Shown here piece by piece: positions 10,450 through 23,040 of a DNA stretch of 64,000 nucleotides. Numbering within the stretch: position 1 is the first letter of the stretch; every line of letters starts with the position of its first letter. Location: contig MNCI01011534.1 in assembly GCA_015680685.1 (NCBI GenBank), positions 331,952 to 395,951 of the forward strand, read 5' to 3'. The notes beneath the pieces are model-generated. The model did no database searches. It had not been told where the DNA came from and saw nothing but the letters and a program-made list of their open reading frames with translations. Position numbers and translations under genes: made by a program. Origin of the DNA: Gnetum montanum (lineage: Eukaryota; Streptophyta; Gnetopsida; Gnetales; Gnetaceae).

Positions 10450-13262
10450 CAGGTGGTGGTGGCTCCTCCATGGGTCACTTCCCCTTGTCTTGTGCTCCAA
10501 ATTGTGGAATTTAATGGCTCTGCAATAATGCCTGGAGCTTTTCCTCTTTAGTTCGAGGATCTTGTGTTGTCCATGCTGATGCTCCAATGTTTGACGGAGA
10601 CAGCACCTCCCATTGACACAATAGTTGCGGGAACATTTGATTTGCTTTAACATACCAAGCCGCAAATAACCATCGTTCCTCCTTGTAGGCTCTGGCTTTG
10701 TCCCTATACTCCTGGAAATCTATAAGTCATCAAGCCAAGTCCACTGCAACATCTTTCTAGCCTTGGTAGCTGGTCTTAACCACCTCTAGTTCAAAATCTG
10801 TGAATTTTAGCTTTTACAACGTTTTCATGTGCTTCGCAAATTTTGCTTCATATCTGGTGTAGGTGGTAGCTACTTGCTTCTTGAGCTCTGTTCTCAGATG
10901 TCTTACTGTCAACATGGCTAGATTGGCATACCGGAGGTTTGCCAATTCCATGTACTCTGTGAGATCTTGAATCTACAAGTCCTGACTTTTAAGCTCTGCT
11001 TAGTGGGCAAATGCATGTTTCTAGTATGGCCTGCCAATCAATGTGTTGAGCACTGAAAGTGTTGATGTGAGCTTTGGCCATATAAATCTCCTTTTCTATG
11101 ATTTTCTTATACATCCCCACTTGGTCTCTAAAGTGCTCTTTTAACTTTTCATGCTACTTGGCCTCGTTTTGCCACGTGCTTATTTTGATGGTCATCTTCT
11201 GACAAATTGCATGTACCTCCTCCATTGAGAGGGTTTGATTCTCTTTGGCTAAACAGTTCATGTCTTGGTTGACCATGACCAATTTTTCTCATAATTGCTA
11301 AAAGTTTTCCTCGAGAACATTCTTCTATTTCTCCACAATGATCAACCGAAGATTGTTAGCAGCAAGTTGTTTATTCTCTTCCTATAAGGCTCTGAGTGCC
11401 TTAGCGTGCACGTAGGTTTACGCTTGTGCCTTGGAGGCATCCCATTCAGCCTTCTCCTTCTCCTTCGCCACTCTTTTATTGTCCGCCAATAGTTTATTAA
11501 GTTGATCCATCCTAAAAGTGTCCAGCTGGTTTGCAAGAACAAACTAAGATGGGTCCCGCTATGTAGCTTGCAGGAGCCTTTCTTGGAGTCTTGCCAACTC
11601 TGCTTCTACGTGCTTGGCCCTAGTCTCTGCCATGACTAGCTTTCCCTTAGTGGAGATGAGGTCTAATTGCATTATTCTGACATCTTGCAGGATGTCAAAT
11701 AAGGACATCATTACTTGTCTTATTTGCAGTAATCGGTCAAGGACATCCTCATGCTCTGTAGGAGTCATTAAAGGCCCAACTAAAGTTTGAGCATCCCATG
11801 CTCCTATGAAATTGGTCAGTGGCACAACAGGAACATTGAAAGATTCTTTGATGTGATCCATGACCACTTCTATGGCTCCTGCTACATCTTGGTGCTACAT
11901 GACCACCACGGTGGCCTCTTCACCCATTTCCAATTACACCTAGAAAAATGCAGTGTTCCTTGAAATATGTTGTAACCAATGAGTCTCCCCTCATCCTGTT
12001 TGAATGGACACCTCACCCTGTATGAGATCAATAGAAATTATGGGTCATACGATGTTGTCAATGATGTGAAAGAGATTAGCATCATCACGACTTCCCCAAA
12101 TGACCATCTCAATGAAGGCCCTGAGATGGCTCATCAACAATCGATAGTCCTACAGCAGTGGTGATGGTTGGTCTTGCTAGCTTGTGTTGGGCCCTACTTG
12201 TTGTTGACTGGGCCCTGTACTAGGGAGTTGGCTAGGCCCTGTAGTTTGAGTTGCAATGGTCCCCACCATCTATTCTTGCTCTGGCTCCAATGTCTCACTA
12301 GCACTTTTCCTTAGAGCTGGTGGCTTTAGTAGTTTGGTGAACGAAGCATTTTGGGCTTTTCTAGGAACGTCATTAGTGTACCCCAGAATACTAGCATGTT
12401 TGCANAGGAACGTCATTAGTGTACCCCAGAATACTAGCATGTTTGCACAACTTCCTAATGAGACAAGGGAAGGGCAACATGAACTTCCCTGTCTTGCGTT
12501 CTTCAAACTGTCTCAAGATCTCTATGAGATACAGATGAGGAAGGTTAGCATTAGCATTTTCCATCAATATCACACATCCTCTTGCTGCATACGTTGAGAT
12601 TCTTTTTAATCCTCTCATGGGGAAGATGTGATAAGTGCCAATCTTGAAGTATATCTTTTCTTCTAGCATCAACTCTTCGTATGTCTTATCCTCTTTTTCG
12701 TATGCCCTATCCAACCAAACTCTTCAAGCATCAACATTAGAGTGAGTGGACAGGTGAGCAACTTTTGGCCTTGTATTTGGAAGGTTCAACACTACCAAGA
12801 TGGCCTTGGCGGAAAAATCTATAGACACACCATAAATGTTAACTGTGGTGCCTTCTTTTTTATTGTGCCAAAATTGGTATGTTTCTCCTAAGTACTAGGC
12901 ATCACTTTTAGAGAGGATAGGCCATAATGGAGATCTTTTGAGTTGGTCCCTAATAACCTCAGGAGTGAATTCCATGAAAGGTCCAAATTTTAATTCCATG
13001 ATCACAACTACCGATGTGGACCTTTCTCGAATAGCCTGGACATACTCCAGGGATAATGTGAGGTGTTGTCCCTATTCAGGTGCTTCAACAACTCCTCCTT
13101 CCGCTTGTCCTGATGGCATAGTAGCAGGAATCTTTTGATAGATGCTAAATGATTGCACCTCCTACTCTACACGTTGTTTAGGAGATGCTTTTCCTTTGCC
13201 TCTCCTGGGTGGCTTGGACACACCTTAAGAGGGTCCTTCTTGTTGTCCACGTTTAGGGGTCA
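10450..13262 (-). pseudogene. A1 extra ORF downstream of gag (plant-transposon-like head, coiled-coil tail), degenerate
   Basis: A single original reading frame can be followed on the minus strand from an ATG at about 13262 (MTPKRGQQEG) to about 10450, with several stops. The head is basic and Pro-rich. The next part (about 12980-12390) includes VNIYGVSIDFSAKAIL and FKIGTYHIFPMRGL; its layout recalls the putative plant transposon protein domains carried by some plant gypsy elements, but I cannot confirm the family. The tail (about 11867-11000) is Leu/Glu/Lys-rich and coiled-coil-like (AEAELARLQERL-type heptads). The C-terminus ends with AQDKGK and a PMEEPPPPG-like segment, which M preserves. 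It lies where env-like or extra ORFs sit, between gag and the 3' LTR. A 41-bp repeat around an N at 12405 is probably an assembly join. Confidence 0.55.
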
Positions 13263-15376
13263 TCTACAATCACAAGAGGCTGACCATTAGTAAGGTTTTT
13301 TACAAAATTTAAGTTATACCTTACTCCTACCTTAATGAATTCATTTCTTATTTTGTGTGATCTAGAGTTAGAAAATCTTGTGGAAATGTCCCCTAAAAGT
13401 TTTAATATTAGGCCCCTTAATTTGATTAGGTGGCTTTAAAATTTAATTTCCTGGTGTAGGTGAGGAGATAAGATTATTTTTGGCACATGTTTATCATCAT
13501 ATTTTGTAATCAATTACCCTTGATAGTATCCTTCGGACAATGATGAATTTCAAAAAATTTATATGCAATTTGAAGTGTACCCTTCCCCCATAACTATGTT
13601 GAACACTTTGGGTTCAAGTAGGTTCTCTCAGAATAAGAATCGGAGCACTAGCGAGCGAGTTATGGATATTGGACAAAGAGATGCGCAAGTCACAAGTTGT
13701 AGAAGAAAATTTGAAAACTTTCCCTTGCGTGAACAGTTGAAAATGATGTTGACATGCATGGGGGGGGGGGGGGACATGATATCGCGTACTTGATAGCGCG
13801 ACCGTGATATCACATCGGACGCGATATCGCATACATGATATTGCGGCCTATTGAAAGTAGGGTACTTAGAAACATTGATAAATTTTTGAAATTCTAACTC
13901 AAAAATGAAGGACTTGAAGTCAATGTAAAAGGTCCAGGGTAATATTAAATAGTCCTGAAGGCACCCAAAAAATATAATGGTGTAGAATTTGGCAATGTAA
14001 TGCATGAATCAGATGAGGAGAAAGGACATGTGTTGGTTCATTGGAACGTTTGAACTAGAAGGATAATGAGGGAAAGCATATTGTAATTCTTGGAGGGTAG
14101 GAAAGGATGTGATGGTGATGTGTTGTGAGTGTAGATGACAAGGGTTATGCAAGTGGGTCCTCCCCAAACAGGTTCCTACCTATAATGCCCTTGTGTAACC
14201 ACACCTTAAAATGTCCATAGGCACTAGAAGGGTTAAATGTAATCCACACCATTTTCACAAAACACACACATGTAGATACCATCATGATGAGGTATGAATT
14301 CAATGCTACACAAGACATGAGTCACAAAGTCATGAATAGTGAGATGAGGTGAATTATAGAAGAGATTGCAGAGATTGGAACATGAGGTAACTAGCCTAGG
14401 GCACAATGAATCTTTAGTGTAAGGCATGACTAATGTGTCATTAACCTGTTGCTAAAAAATTAGGACCAAGTCCATTCCTCTGATCAGTGACATCACATTG
14501 TTTCATCCCATGATGGACAACCATAAGAGCACCATGATAGCAAGGTGTATGATCACTTGGCATTTTGTTCAAGGGAGGAGTGATTCGTAATTGCTTTGCA
14601 GAACTTTGATCTTGATCTTTTCTCTTCTTCTTCTTTTTGTGTGTGGCTACTTTGGCACACTCTTCTTGCTTTCTCTTTCCTTTTTTTTTGAATGCTTAAT
14701 CCAGAGAAGCTACCTACCTTCAGGCATGGGTGCATGTCTTTCCAGTGGGACCCCCTAGAATAGCATTGGATTTCTTTGATTGAGTGCCTTTTGATTACTC
14801 TTACTTCCATTTTTTATTAGATCTACAAGGATCTTAGTACAACCAAGCTACATGATAACTCCTACAGATGTCACCAAAGAGAATCCACAAGTCCCCTTGA
14901 TGTCACACACCTTGGTCATTCCCTTTTGGTTCATCCTTCTTCACTTTGGGTATAATAAACACAAGGTTACTTTAAGTTTTAATGATTAGGAATATCATTG
15001 TACCCAAGGTAGAACCTCTTATTAATGGAATGGATAGGTGGATGTTGTGGGCTCGCTATTTAAGTAATTAGTCACTTGAGACTTGATAGTAGAGAACAAC
15101 ACCTCAACTAATGAGTCACATGAGTACTTTATTCATAAATGAGATTAATCATAAAAGGATAAAAAGATAGAAAGATAAAGCAATAAATTAAAAGGTGAAA
15201 AACTGGAAAACAAAAAGTTAAAAAATTAAAGAAATGGAAAAACATTTATTAATTCTATGTTGTTAACATGGAGGATACCCCCCATAGCTAAATGGTTGAG
15301 CATGGCTAGAATTAATAAATGAAAGGTTTGGATACAAGCATTTTGGAAATATTAGAGTCTTATCATATCTAAACCA
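13263..15376 (-). other. A1 spacer between gag and extra ORF
   Basis: Non-coding in both directions as far as I can see. It is collinear with 34200-35760 of element M (shared words CAAGTGGGTCCTCCCCAAA, AAGGTGTATGATCACTTGGC, CATGGGTGCATG), so it is a conserved part of the family. A1 alone carries a poly-G run (13760-13773) followed by a GATATC/GCG cluster at 13776-13858 that resembles the LTR U3 array. Confidence 0.55.
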
Positions 15377-17368
15377 CTAGGTCTCTTTTGAGGTGATGGT
15401 AGGAATATACCCAAATTGGGGTTCACACACTTGAGTGTAGTAGGCATAATGGGGCAGATTATAAGATGTGGTCATGTGATAAGGAGCTAACCCACTATGG
15501 CACCCGTGACTGTAAGATGGTATGCAAGGATCAATACGTCTCCCTTTGTGGCTAGATTCACTGGGCCACATGGTTGTTGGAGTATTGATTGGTGGCCCTA
15601 ATAAGGTAACACGAGGCATTGGGTTCGAAGAGGAAGATGCACCACAATGTTGGACTTGTGTTGGGTTGGAGGATGCAGTGGTTTCAAAACTGAGGTGTCC
15701 CTTTCGATAGTCATGTCTAAAGAAGGGACACCTTTGGTGTGGTGGGTTTCCATTGTTTTTGTTAGTAGTAGCACAAGTAACATTCGTGGGTTGGTGTTGT
15801 GGTGTAAAACCTTTTGGAAAAATTGGTGGCAATGCAGAAGGAGGTAAAGGATGAGAATATTGTTGTTGAGGAAAAGTGTAAGGTACATGAGGTGGTGACC
15901 TTGGCGAAGAGGGTATGAGTGGATAGTATTTTGGAGAGTGATAACAATGAGGTGAAGTACAGGATGATGATCCGGTTGGAGAAATAGGGTGTTGAACATA
16001 GTAAGCATTTAGTGTTGGGACATACAAAGGATATGGTTAGGTTGGTGATGGCTTCCCCCATGACTGGGGCTTTTGCCATTGTGGTTAAACCTAATATTTC
16101 TGTATGAAATCTGGATGTAACATTCCTCCCCAATGCTCATGTAAATGTGACAAAACTAGGCATTGGCCTTTGGGGTGATCATACAGACAAACGTTGCATT
16201 GATATGTGAACTTGGTAGTTGAGTTCTTATTCTTATTATCTTCTATCCTTTGTTCTGATTGTTGCATGGTGTCCTGTCTTGTTTCTTGATTTGGCATAGT
16301 TGTGCCTCTACTATTGTTATCATATTCTCCATATTTTCCATGCACCCACCCCATCATCTTATTAATCTTTGTCTTAATTTCATCTAGTGATTGTAGTATT
16401 GGCAAAGATGATTCCACCTCCTTGAGATGAGTTGATTTCTCCTCTTCATGATCATGGACCTTTGCTNGATTAGCCTTTCCTTGGAGAACTCATGGCCTAG
16501 GTAGTTGTTTAACAATGCATAATATCTTTCTAAGGCCATGTCCAAGGGTTCATGTTGTTCTTGTTTCCACTCTTGGATTTGTTTCCTCAAGGTTGACACT
16601 CTTGCATAAGTTTGATGTCTTTTGTTGAAGAGTTCTACCATTGTTGGCCAACTACAAATTGATTTTGGTTTTAACGATTTGTACCACACTTTTGCTTAGC
16701 CAACGAGTATCATGGGAAAGAGCTTAAGTTTTTACCACCCATTATCAATATTATTCCATACACAGGCATCATAGAAGGCTTGTATATGCTATTGCGGATC
16801 TGAATCATAGCCTCCTATGAACTTGGGCAAGTTGTTTAAGTCAAGCCTAGGTAGACAACTTTCCTTGTGATGCCTATGGGATATTCGAACAACCTCTTGT
16901 ATATGCGTTAGGCTCTTAGTGGCCAGTAGGGGTTCATTGTCACTAAGTGGGTTGTAAGTTTGTGTGTTGGAATGATGTTGTCCTTGTTCATGTTGGCATT
17001 CTCTATTTTCTTTATGAGCTCAATTTTTAGTTCTACACCAATCCCTTGAAAGATAGTCATCCTTGTCACAATCTGATGTTGAAGGAGTAGAGGAAGAGAG
17101 GGAATTATAAACTTGTTATGACTTTTCTAAGTCTTCAAATCATCCCCAAATAAGTTCCTATTAGTTATTGAGAAGGTCCTAAGCCTTTTGGGCTTCCTCG
17201 TTCTATGTGTTGTCCCATCCTTACTAGAGGTGTTAGAGTTGGATGACGAAAGTCTTTGAGTATTGTTGGGATGTTCATGAATGTAGGAGACTCTTGCATA
17301 AGGTTGAGTACTCCAAACTTTATCTTCATCATCATATAATTTTTTGGTTCTCCAATGAATTACCTTAC
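15377..17368 (-). pseudogene. gag: A1 gag, 5' truncated
   Basis: Capsid/nucleocapsid precursor. The frame runs leftward from the junction at about 17368. Parts in order: an acidic Ser-rich head; EPLLATKSLTHIQEVVRI (about 16935); a capsid domain with FPMILVG and AKVWYKSLKPKS, then QTYARVSTLRKQIQEWKQ (to about 16480); a deletion at an N (16467) that removes the segment M still has (IIDGLCNETRETLGMYAP); a zinc-knuckle-like CNVCLYDHPKGQC (about 16190); and a Pro/Ser/His/Tyr-rich C-terminus of 216 residues that is still open, ending at 15377. Stops occur in the capsid part. The first codons present in M (ATG at 37838) are missing. Confidence 0.7.
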
Positions 17369-17483
17369 TCATATTTAGCAGGATTAATACCTAAGTACAT
17401 AAGCTATACATCTTTTAGATCATTAGAAGGCTCCTCAAGAGCCAAAAATTTATGTCTAAAGATGCATTGTTAACTGCAACCTT
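17369..17483. repeat. Fragment shared with 26666-26775
   Basis: The segment contains ATAAGCTATACATCTT and CTCAAGAGCCAAAAATTTATGTCTAAAGA-type sequence that recurs at 26666-26775. It joins A1 gag to the truncated LTR of element B. It may be the end of repeat R or of the unit into which B inserted. Confidence 0.5.
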
Positions 17484-17834
17484 GGTGGGAGGGGAAACGA
17501 TGTACCTAAAATGGAAGGTGCCTCACCCCTATATCCCTCACAATTTGGTACAAGGTGTGGCTTGGCACCGCACCAAAACTATCCAGTCTTGGCTGCCTAC
17601 ATATCTACGACCGTCATAGAATCAGGGCCATGTAGTTCTCCGCAGTGAGGGTGGAATGAAGAGGACTTAGAAGAGAGTTACAACAGGAGGGTGTCCTATT
17701 GATAGCTTAGTACCACCAAGTTGAGGTGGGTTTTCTAACACTTAAGAGTCATTTGAGGGCACCTCAAAGTGTTCCATGGGCCCCAAACCATGGGGAGAGC
17801 CTAGGAGAACCATCGCCCTGGGACATCTCTCACA
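17484..17834 (-). repeat. B 3' LTR, truncated
   Basis: Matches 22690-23040 along its length (CCTACATATCTACGAC/CAACTA, GAGGGTGGAATGAAGAGGA, CCATGGGGAGAGCC, GACATCTCTCACA). About 235 bases of the LTR are missing at the left edge. Confidence 0.8.
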
Positions 17835-20800
17835 ATCCTCCCCTGCACAAAGAAGTGATGTCCTTAGAGCAGAGCATAGGATAGCTTCGAGAGTACACTT
17901 CTATATAGACTCGAAACTCTATCAACTCTAGGGATCCGTCCACTCCTCTGATGCTAGGCTTGAAGGAAGATACCAACCCCAACACCTGACATGTCCTTCC
18001 ATCCAATGCCTTGCATGAAACGTAAGGGGCAATTGGAGGAAGCCCAAAGACTTCCTTGCTCTATAACAAGTGGGAGAGTCCAACCCAAAGGGCCAATATC
18101 TCTAAGGCATCCCCTAGATCCATCCCTTCTAAGGGTCTAGAGACATATCTTCTTGCATAAACCCATACTTATGCAAGAAGACAACTCCTCTTCTACAAGT
18201 CTTGCTGAGTTCCTTTGTGAATGGCATCTCAACACCCATCAATTTTTTTTAAATCATTGATTTTGAGGGCTCACTAGGACCACTACCCATGGTGAGGGAC
18301 TTAGGAACATCAAACCAAGAGGGAGGACATGCTCCGAAAGAGCCATGTCTCCGCAAGTAACTTAGCTTGCCAGAACTCCATGTTCTGCTGCTTGCATCCT
18401 GACCCATGGGGTCTCACCAGTGCAACCATCTAAGCACTGATTCCATGTGCATTTGTACCATGCACATTTTTTTTCATCATGTCTATTCAAGCTGGTATGA
18501 AGGGATTCAAGCATGTTCTCCCTTCCAAATAAGGTATAAGGAAAGATCTTTTGAGCTTGACCTTGTCGTCCTTAGACACCAACATCGCATACCTCAATTC
18601 ACCATCCCACAATATTCCATTGCCATAATAAGAGAGAAGATCCAAAATCTGTTTGGAAATTTCTTCAAGAGGCTATCATACAATAAGCCTAAACTATCAT
18701 CAACACCTCTTATGATTGTCCAACATCGAGAATGCCTACTCGAATGTTAGAACAAGTGGAGGATCTATTGGGCAGTCAACCCCATGATAATCCTCCATAC
18801 ACATGTCTCATGCCAAACATAAGCACATCATCGAATACAACCATAATATCTCATTCATGGAGAAGGATCAACTGCACTTGCTACATACAAGCTATCCATC
18901 CCACTCCAAGTTATGGGACAAGCACCATTTTCTGAAGACTACGTCTAGGAAAGAATATAGAGTTACCTCTGAGAGCAACCAAATCATGAATTCTCCAATG
19001 AAAATTAAGGTTCCCAGAATTTGAATTTCCCCACTATATCAAGAACAACTGCTAGTCTCGTGATGAATACCTTTCATTAGATTTTTTCACTTGTAGGAAG
19101 GATCCTCTTTGGGAGGTTTCTTCGATAGGTAAGTATAGTAGCCCAGCTACACCTTACCCATAATACATGCCCAAGTAGTCAATATAGCCAATAGAATCAT
19201 ATCATCAAACTATCACCAACTGAGGGAAGACATGGGTTCACAAGTCTTACCCAAATTCAATTTTCACCTTGAGAACAACTGGAGGTACCAAGCAACTCAT
19301 CCCTTTGAAATTTAATCAAGAGGGATTTCTGTTTCATCTTGGGAAATCTGGGGTTTTTTTCGTACATCCTAGTCAAGCCCATTAAATTAGTTTGTGGTGG
19401 ACAAGGCCACACCACTACCTATTATCATTCAACCCAAACGATAGACACAAGTCAACAACAACCTTTTGCCCATAGGAGGATTGGGTCCTCAAGATAGTTT
19501 TACATGGAATGGGCTTCACCAACATCAATTACAGCTCAAAACACTACATGCTTCATCCCCCCCGAAGGGTTTACAATAAGGGTGGTCTAATAGAGAACCC
19601 CAACAAGGAAGTTCCTTTGAAACCCCCAAAACTGAGAGAGTACATAAGATCATGCCTTGTTTACAAGAAGAGCGATATGTACCTTTAATTTACATCAACA
19701 ACACAACCTCACAAAGGAGGTTTCATGAATTTTACTAGGGTAACAACATTTTGTCCTAGAGAACAAGCCCCACAAGTTCACAAAGATGGGACCACTGCTA
19801 GGAACATGTCCCAAACATCAACTGCTTCTAAGTCCCAACTAGGAAAAAATTTTCTCAATACCACTTGTCTTATTATTTCAAGAATAGAAGAGGGCATCCA
19901 TCGGAATGGAGAATGACCCCTCATAGAATTAAAGATTCACCAAGTAATAGCATGCTCAACTCTACTATCCCACCAGGGAGGTGAGAACACCAACATGAAC
20001 TAATATTACACCAGAGACATGGGACAATACATTAGGGTGGGACTGTGTGATACATTAATGTACATAAGGGATAGAGTACATGGGAAAATTTGGCAAGACA
20101 CCATAGCCTATTAGGCACAATGAGTCCCCTATCATGGAATCACACCATAGGCCACAAAAGCACTAATAAGTCCCAAGCCATGAGAGCGCACCATAGTCCT
20201 TAGAAGCACCAAAAGTAATCGATCATGAAACCACACCCACATGCACAATCATTAGAAGCTCCCAATCATGAGAGCATACGCTCAAGTGTTTTGAGCACAT
20301 TCAAGCCCACCAAGCAAGGCCACCAATAGAAGTCACAATTTTTGTATCTGTAACATCATTTATTCAAGGATGGATCATCATCCCAACATTTGCAAAGTTG
20401 CTCCATGATTGCATCCAACATGGAAGAGTTAGTCTAGGTACCAATACCCAAAACTTAACTCAAATCCATAGCTAGACATTGCAACATCACCTTGATTTGA
20501 ATTTTAGTCTACCATTGTAATTCACATGGCCATAGTGAACCACCTGCTATGAAGATCAAGCACATTGAACCAATTTGTTTTTATTTCTAACTACATACCA
20601 CCATCGATCATCTGTGGACAAGATCTTTGCCAATCTAGGAACACAAGAGAAAGTGTTCCCAAGATTTGTCCTATCTCAAGGACATTCACCAAAGCACACA
20701 TCATCCAGGCATGCCAACATCACCAAGAACACATGGCACCAGTTGAAGAGCATGATGGGCAAGGACATGCCCTAGTCCATTCTTTACAACATTGTGTCAC

Positions 20801-22441
20801 AACTAAAGAATTTCCCATGAGGTTTTTAGCAAAATTAAACATCAAGGCACAAAGGCCATTTACAACATATAGCAAGGGCACTTCAAAACAAGCACCAAGA
20901 AAACTCCATTCATCAAGCTTGGCCTTGTCACAGGGTGTGGCATAGGCCTAGAATGGGAAGACAACTAAGTCACATAGGGTAATACATCTAGCACTTTTGA
21001 GTGCATACAGTTGAATTGAGGATATCACAAGGATACATTTCACACACCTGAGGATAGGAATACATCTTAATGAGAACATACATGGTATTGTGGAATGCTA
21101 CCCAGGCTTAGAAGGCTATAGGACAACTACCCAAGCCCATCCTAGGTTGAAGGATTTATCAATCATGCAACATTGATGGATCAATTAGATACACTCAAAC
21201 AAATGATTTCATCATGAGGCACACTCAGAGAGAGCTAACACACTCTCAGAATTCGAAGATTCATATACAACAATCATTCCTAGCCACTAACACTGGTTTC
21301 CACCAAGATAAAAATATCAACACAGTCATATGAGGCATGGAAAATAGAGAATCGTCATCTTCACTCAAAAATAAGGTGGAAGACTGAGGTCTATCTAACA
21401 ACAATTTTTCATAAAACCAATTCTCATAACAACAAGCAACATCACGGAGGATGCGTCCACGAGAAAGACTCTTGTAAAAGAAGGTGTGGTCTCAATAAGA
21501 GCCTACAATAGGATGACCCACACCAGTAGTTTTTGAATCAAAGTGACCAAGAAATGTCACCAATCCAAAAAGTGATGCCACAAACCCAAAGGCAACATAA
21601 CCAGCTCAAACAAGGGAGCACAACTTGCAAATATCAACAACAAGGGAAATCATGCCTCATGCACAAGAAGTTGTTAAACAAGCCAACAAACATTTGGCTT
21701 TGGGATGGCACAAATAGCCTCAAAATGCATCCTCAACATTCCCAACAATAAGTCATCATACTGCATAGAACACGAAGCCTTGCGTTACATACAATAGACA
21801 CGATGAAGATAACATGCATGAAAAATTTGAAAGCACATTTAATAAGACATGAATACACAAATAGACAAACATACAATCACAAACATGTGTACAAAGTCTA
21901 CCAGCAATGGTCTACCATCTTGTCCCAATTTGTATTTTCCCATACTCACTATATCTAGGGTGAATGGGAGTGCAAGGATATCCTATCCTACACAATTCAA
22001 CAAATGCCATCTCGAAACATGTCATCTGGGTGCAAACTGAAGCAAAAACTTAGTTCGATTCATCCTAAATGAATCACTGGAGACCTGAGATGAGAGATCC
22101 TTGAGCAACAAAATTCCTGAGTTACCAATATAACTCATCTCGACCATATCACATACGATCATAACTAGTCCAACCACAAGTAAATAAGTGGAAGACATCA
22201 CCACAACGCAATCATTTACATCCTCAAGGAGAGCAACATACATCAGTTGCTCACAATTGAACATTTGTCCCATTATGAAGAGTGTAAAAACATTGTCATA
22301 AGGAAACTCTTCAAAGAATACATAAGGATATGATCCTAGATCACTTAGGTATCAATTCGAAGGGACCATTAACCGAACAAACTCAATGGAGTAACACAAC
22401 CAAAGAGAACACACATATTGCAACATGATCTCAAAAATGCT

Positions 22442-22453
22442 CTAATACCATCT
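22442..22453 (-). other. B primer-binding site (tRNA-iMet type)
   Basis: The complement reads TGGTATTAGA immediately after the LTR end. It differs from the common plant primer site TGGTATCAGA by one transition. Confidence 0.7.
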
Positions 22454-23040
22454 GTAACAACGTTGCCCCTAACGTTGATCGACATCCCCAAGGAATTCAC
22501 TAAGATCCAATGGATCTAGGGTGGAAGACCTGGGGAATACACCTCAAGTAAGTAAGCAACTCATGAGTGAGTGCAAGTAGCAACCCAGCTTCTTATCATG
22601 TATGTATGAAAATGCATCCCACGGAGGGTAACCAACTCCAAATGAGAACCAAGTGAACAAGCACATAAAAAACCTTGTGGACAACATCAGTGGGAGGGAA
22701 AATGATGCACCTACAAGGGAAGGTGCCTCACCTTCAGATCCCTCATGATCTAGTACAAGGTGTGGCCTGGCATTGCACCAAAACTATCCAATCTTGGCCA
22801 CCTACATATCTACAACTACCATAGAATCAGGGTCATGTAGTTCTCTACGGTGAGGGTGGAATGAAGAGGAATTAGAAGAGAGTTACAACAAGAGGGTGTC
22901 CTGTTGCTAGCTTGGTACCACCAAGCCAAGGTGGGTTTTCTACCACTTGAGAGTGACCTGAGGGTGCCTCAAAGTGTTTCATGGCCCTTTGAACCATGGG
23001 GAGAGCCCAGGAGAACCATCGCCCTAGGACATCTCTCACA
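22454..23040 (-). repeat. B 5' LTR (587 bp)
   Basis: TG...CA termini, read TGTAACAACG...CTCTCACA on the plus strand. It is complete, and its right neighbour at 23043 is the start of repeat R copy 2. Confidence 0.8.

Larger units (their letters stand above)
9416..17368 (-). mobile_element. Element A1: pol-less gypsy-family retrotransposon
   Basis: Minus-strand element with its 3' LTR at 9416-10241, polypurine tract just inside (complement of about 10242-10256, GTGGGGGTA), an extra long ORF (13262-10450), a spacer, and gag (17368-15377). The 5' LTR, primer site and first codons of gag are missing beyond 17368, where a different repeat (also seen at 26666-26775) begins. No reverse transcriptase, RNase H or integrase is visible. 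LTR, gag and 3' ORF match element M (32663-38936). The left flank GTGTG (9411-9415) would be its TSD, but the partner cannot be checked. Confidence 0.75.
17484..23040 (-). mobile_element. Element B: large non-autonomous LTR retrotransposon (LARD-like)
   Basis: Two direct LTRs, 17484-17834 (partial) and 22454-23040, flank 4.6 kb. On the minus strand the 5' LTR runs 23040 to 22454 (TGTGAGAGATG...GTTGTTACA). It is followed by GATGGTATTAGAGC, a good match to the tRNA-iMet primer site TGGTATCAGAGC. The polypurine tract GCAGGGGAGGAT precedes the left LTR (complement of 17835-17846). The inner region (17847-22440) is stop-rich on both strands and I found no gag or pol domain. Its structure defines it as a retrotransposon; it must rely on proteins of another element. 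Confidence 0.75.

Noticed and set aside
18406-22273. Short frames inside element B as genes
   Set aside because: None has a recognisable domain or continues beyond about 126 codons; the interior looks non-coding.
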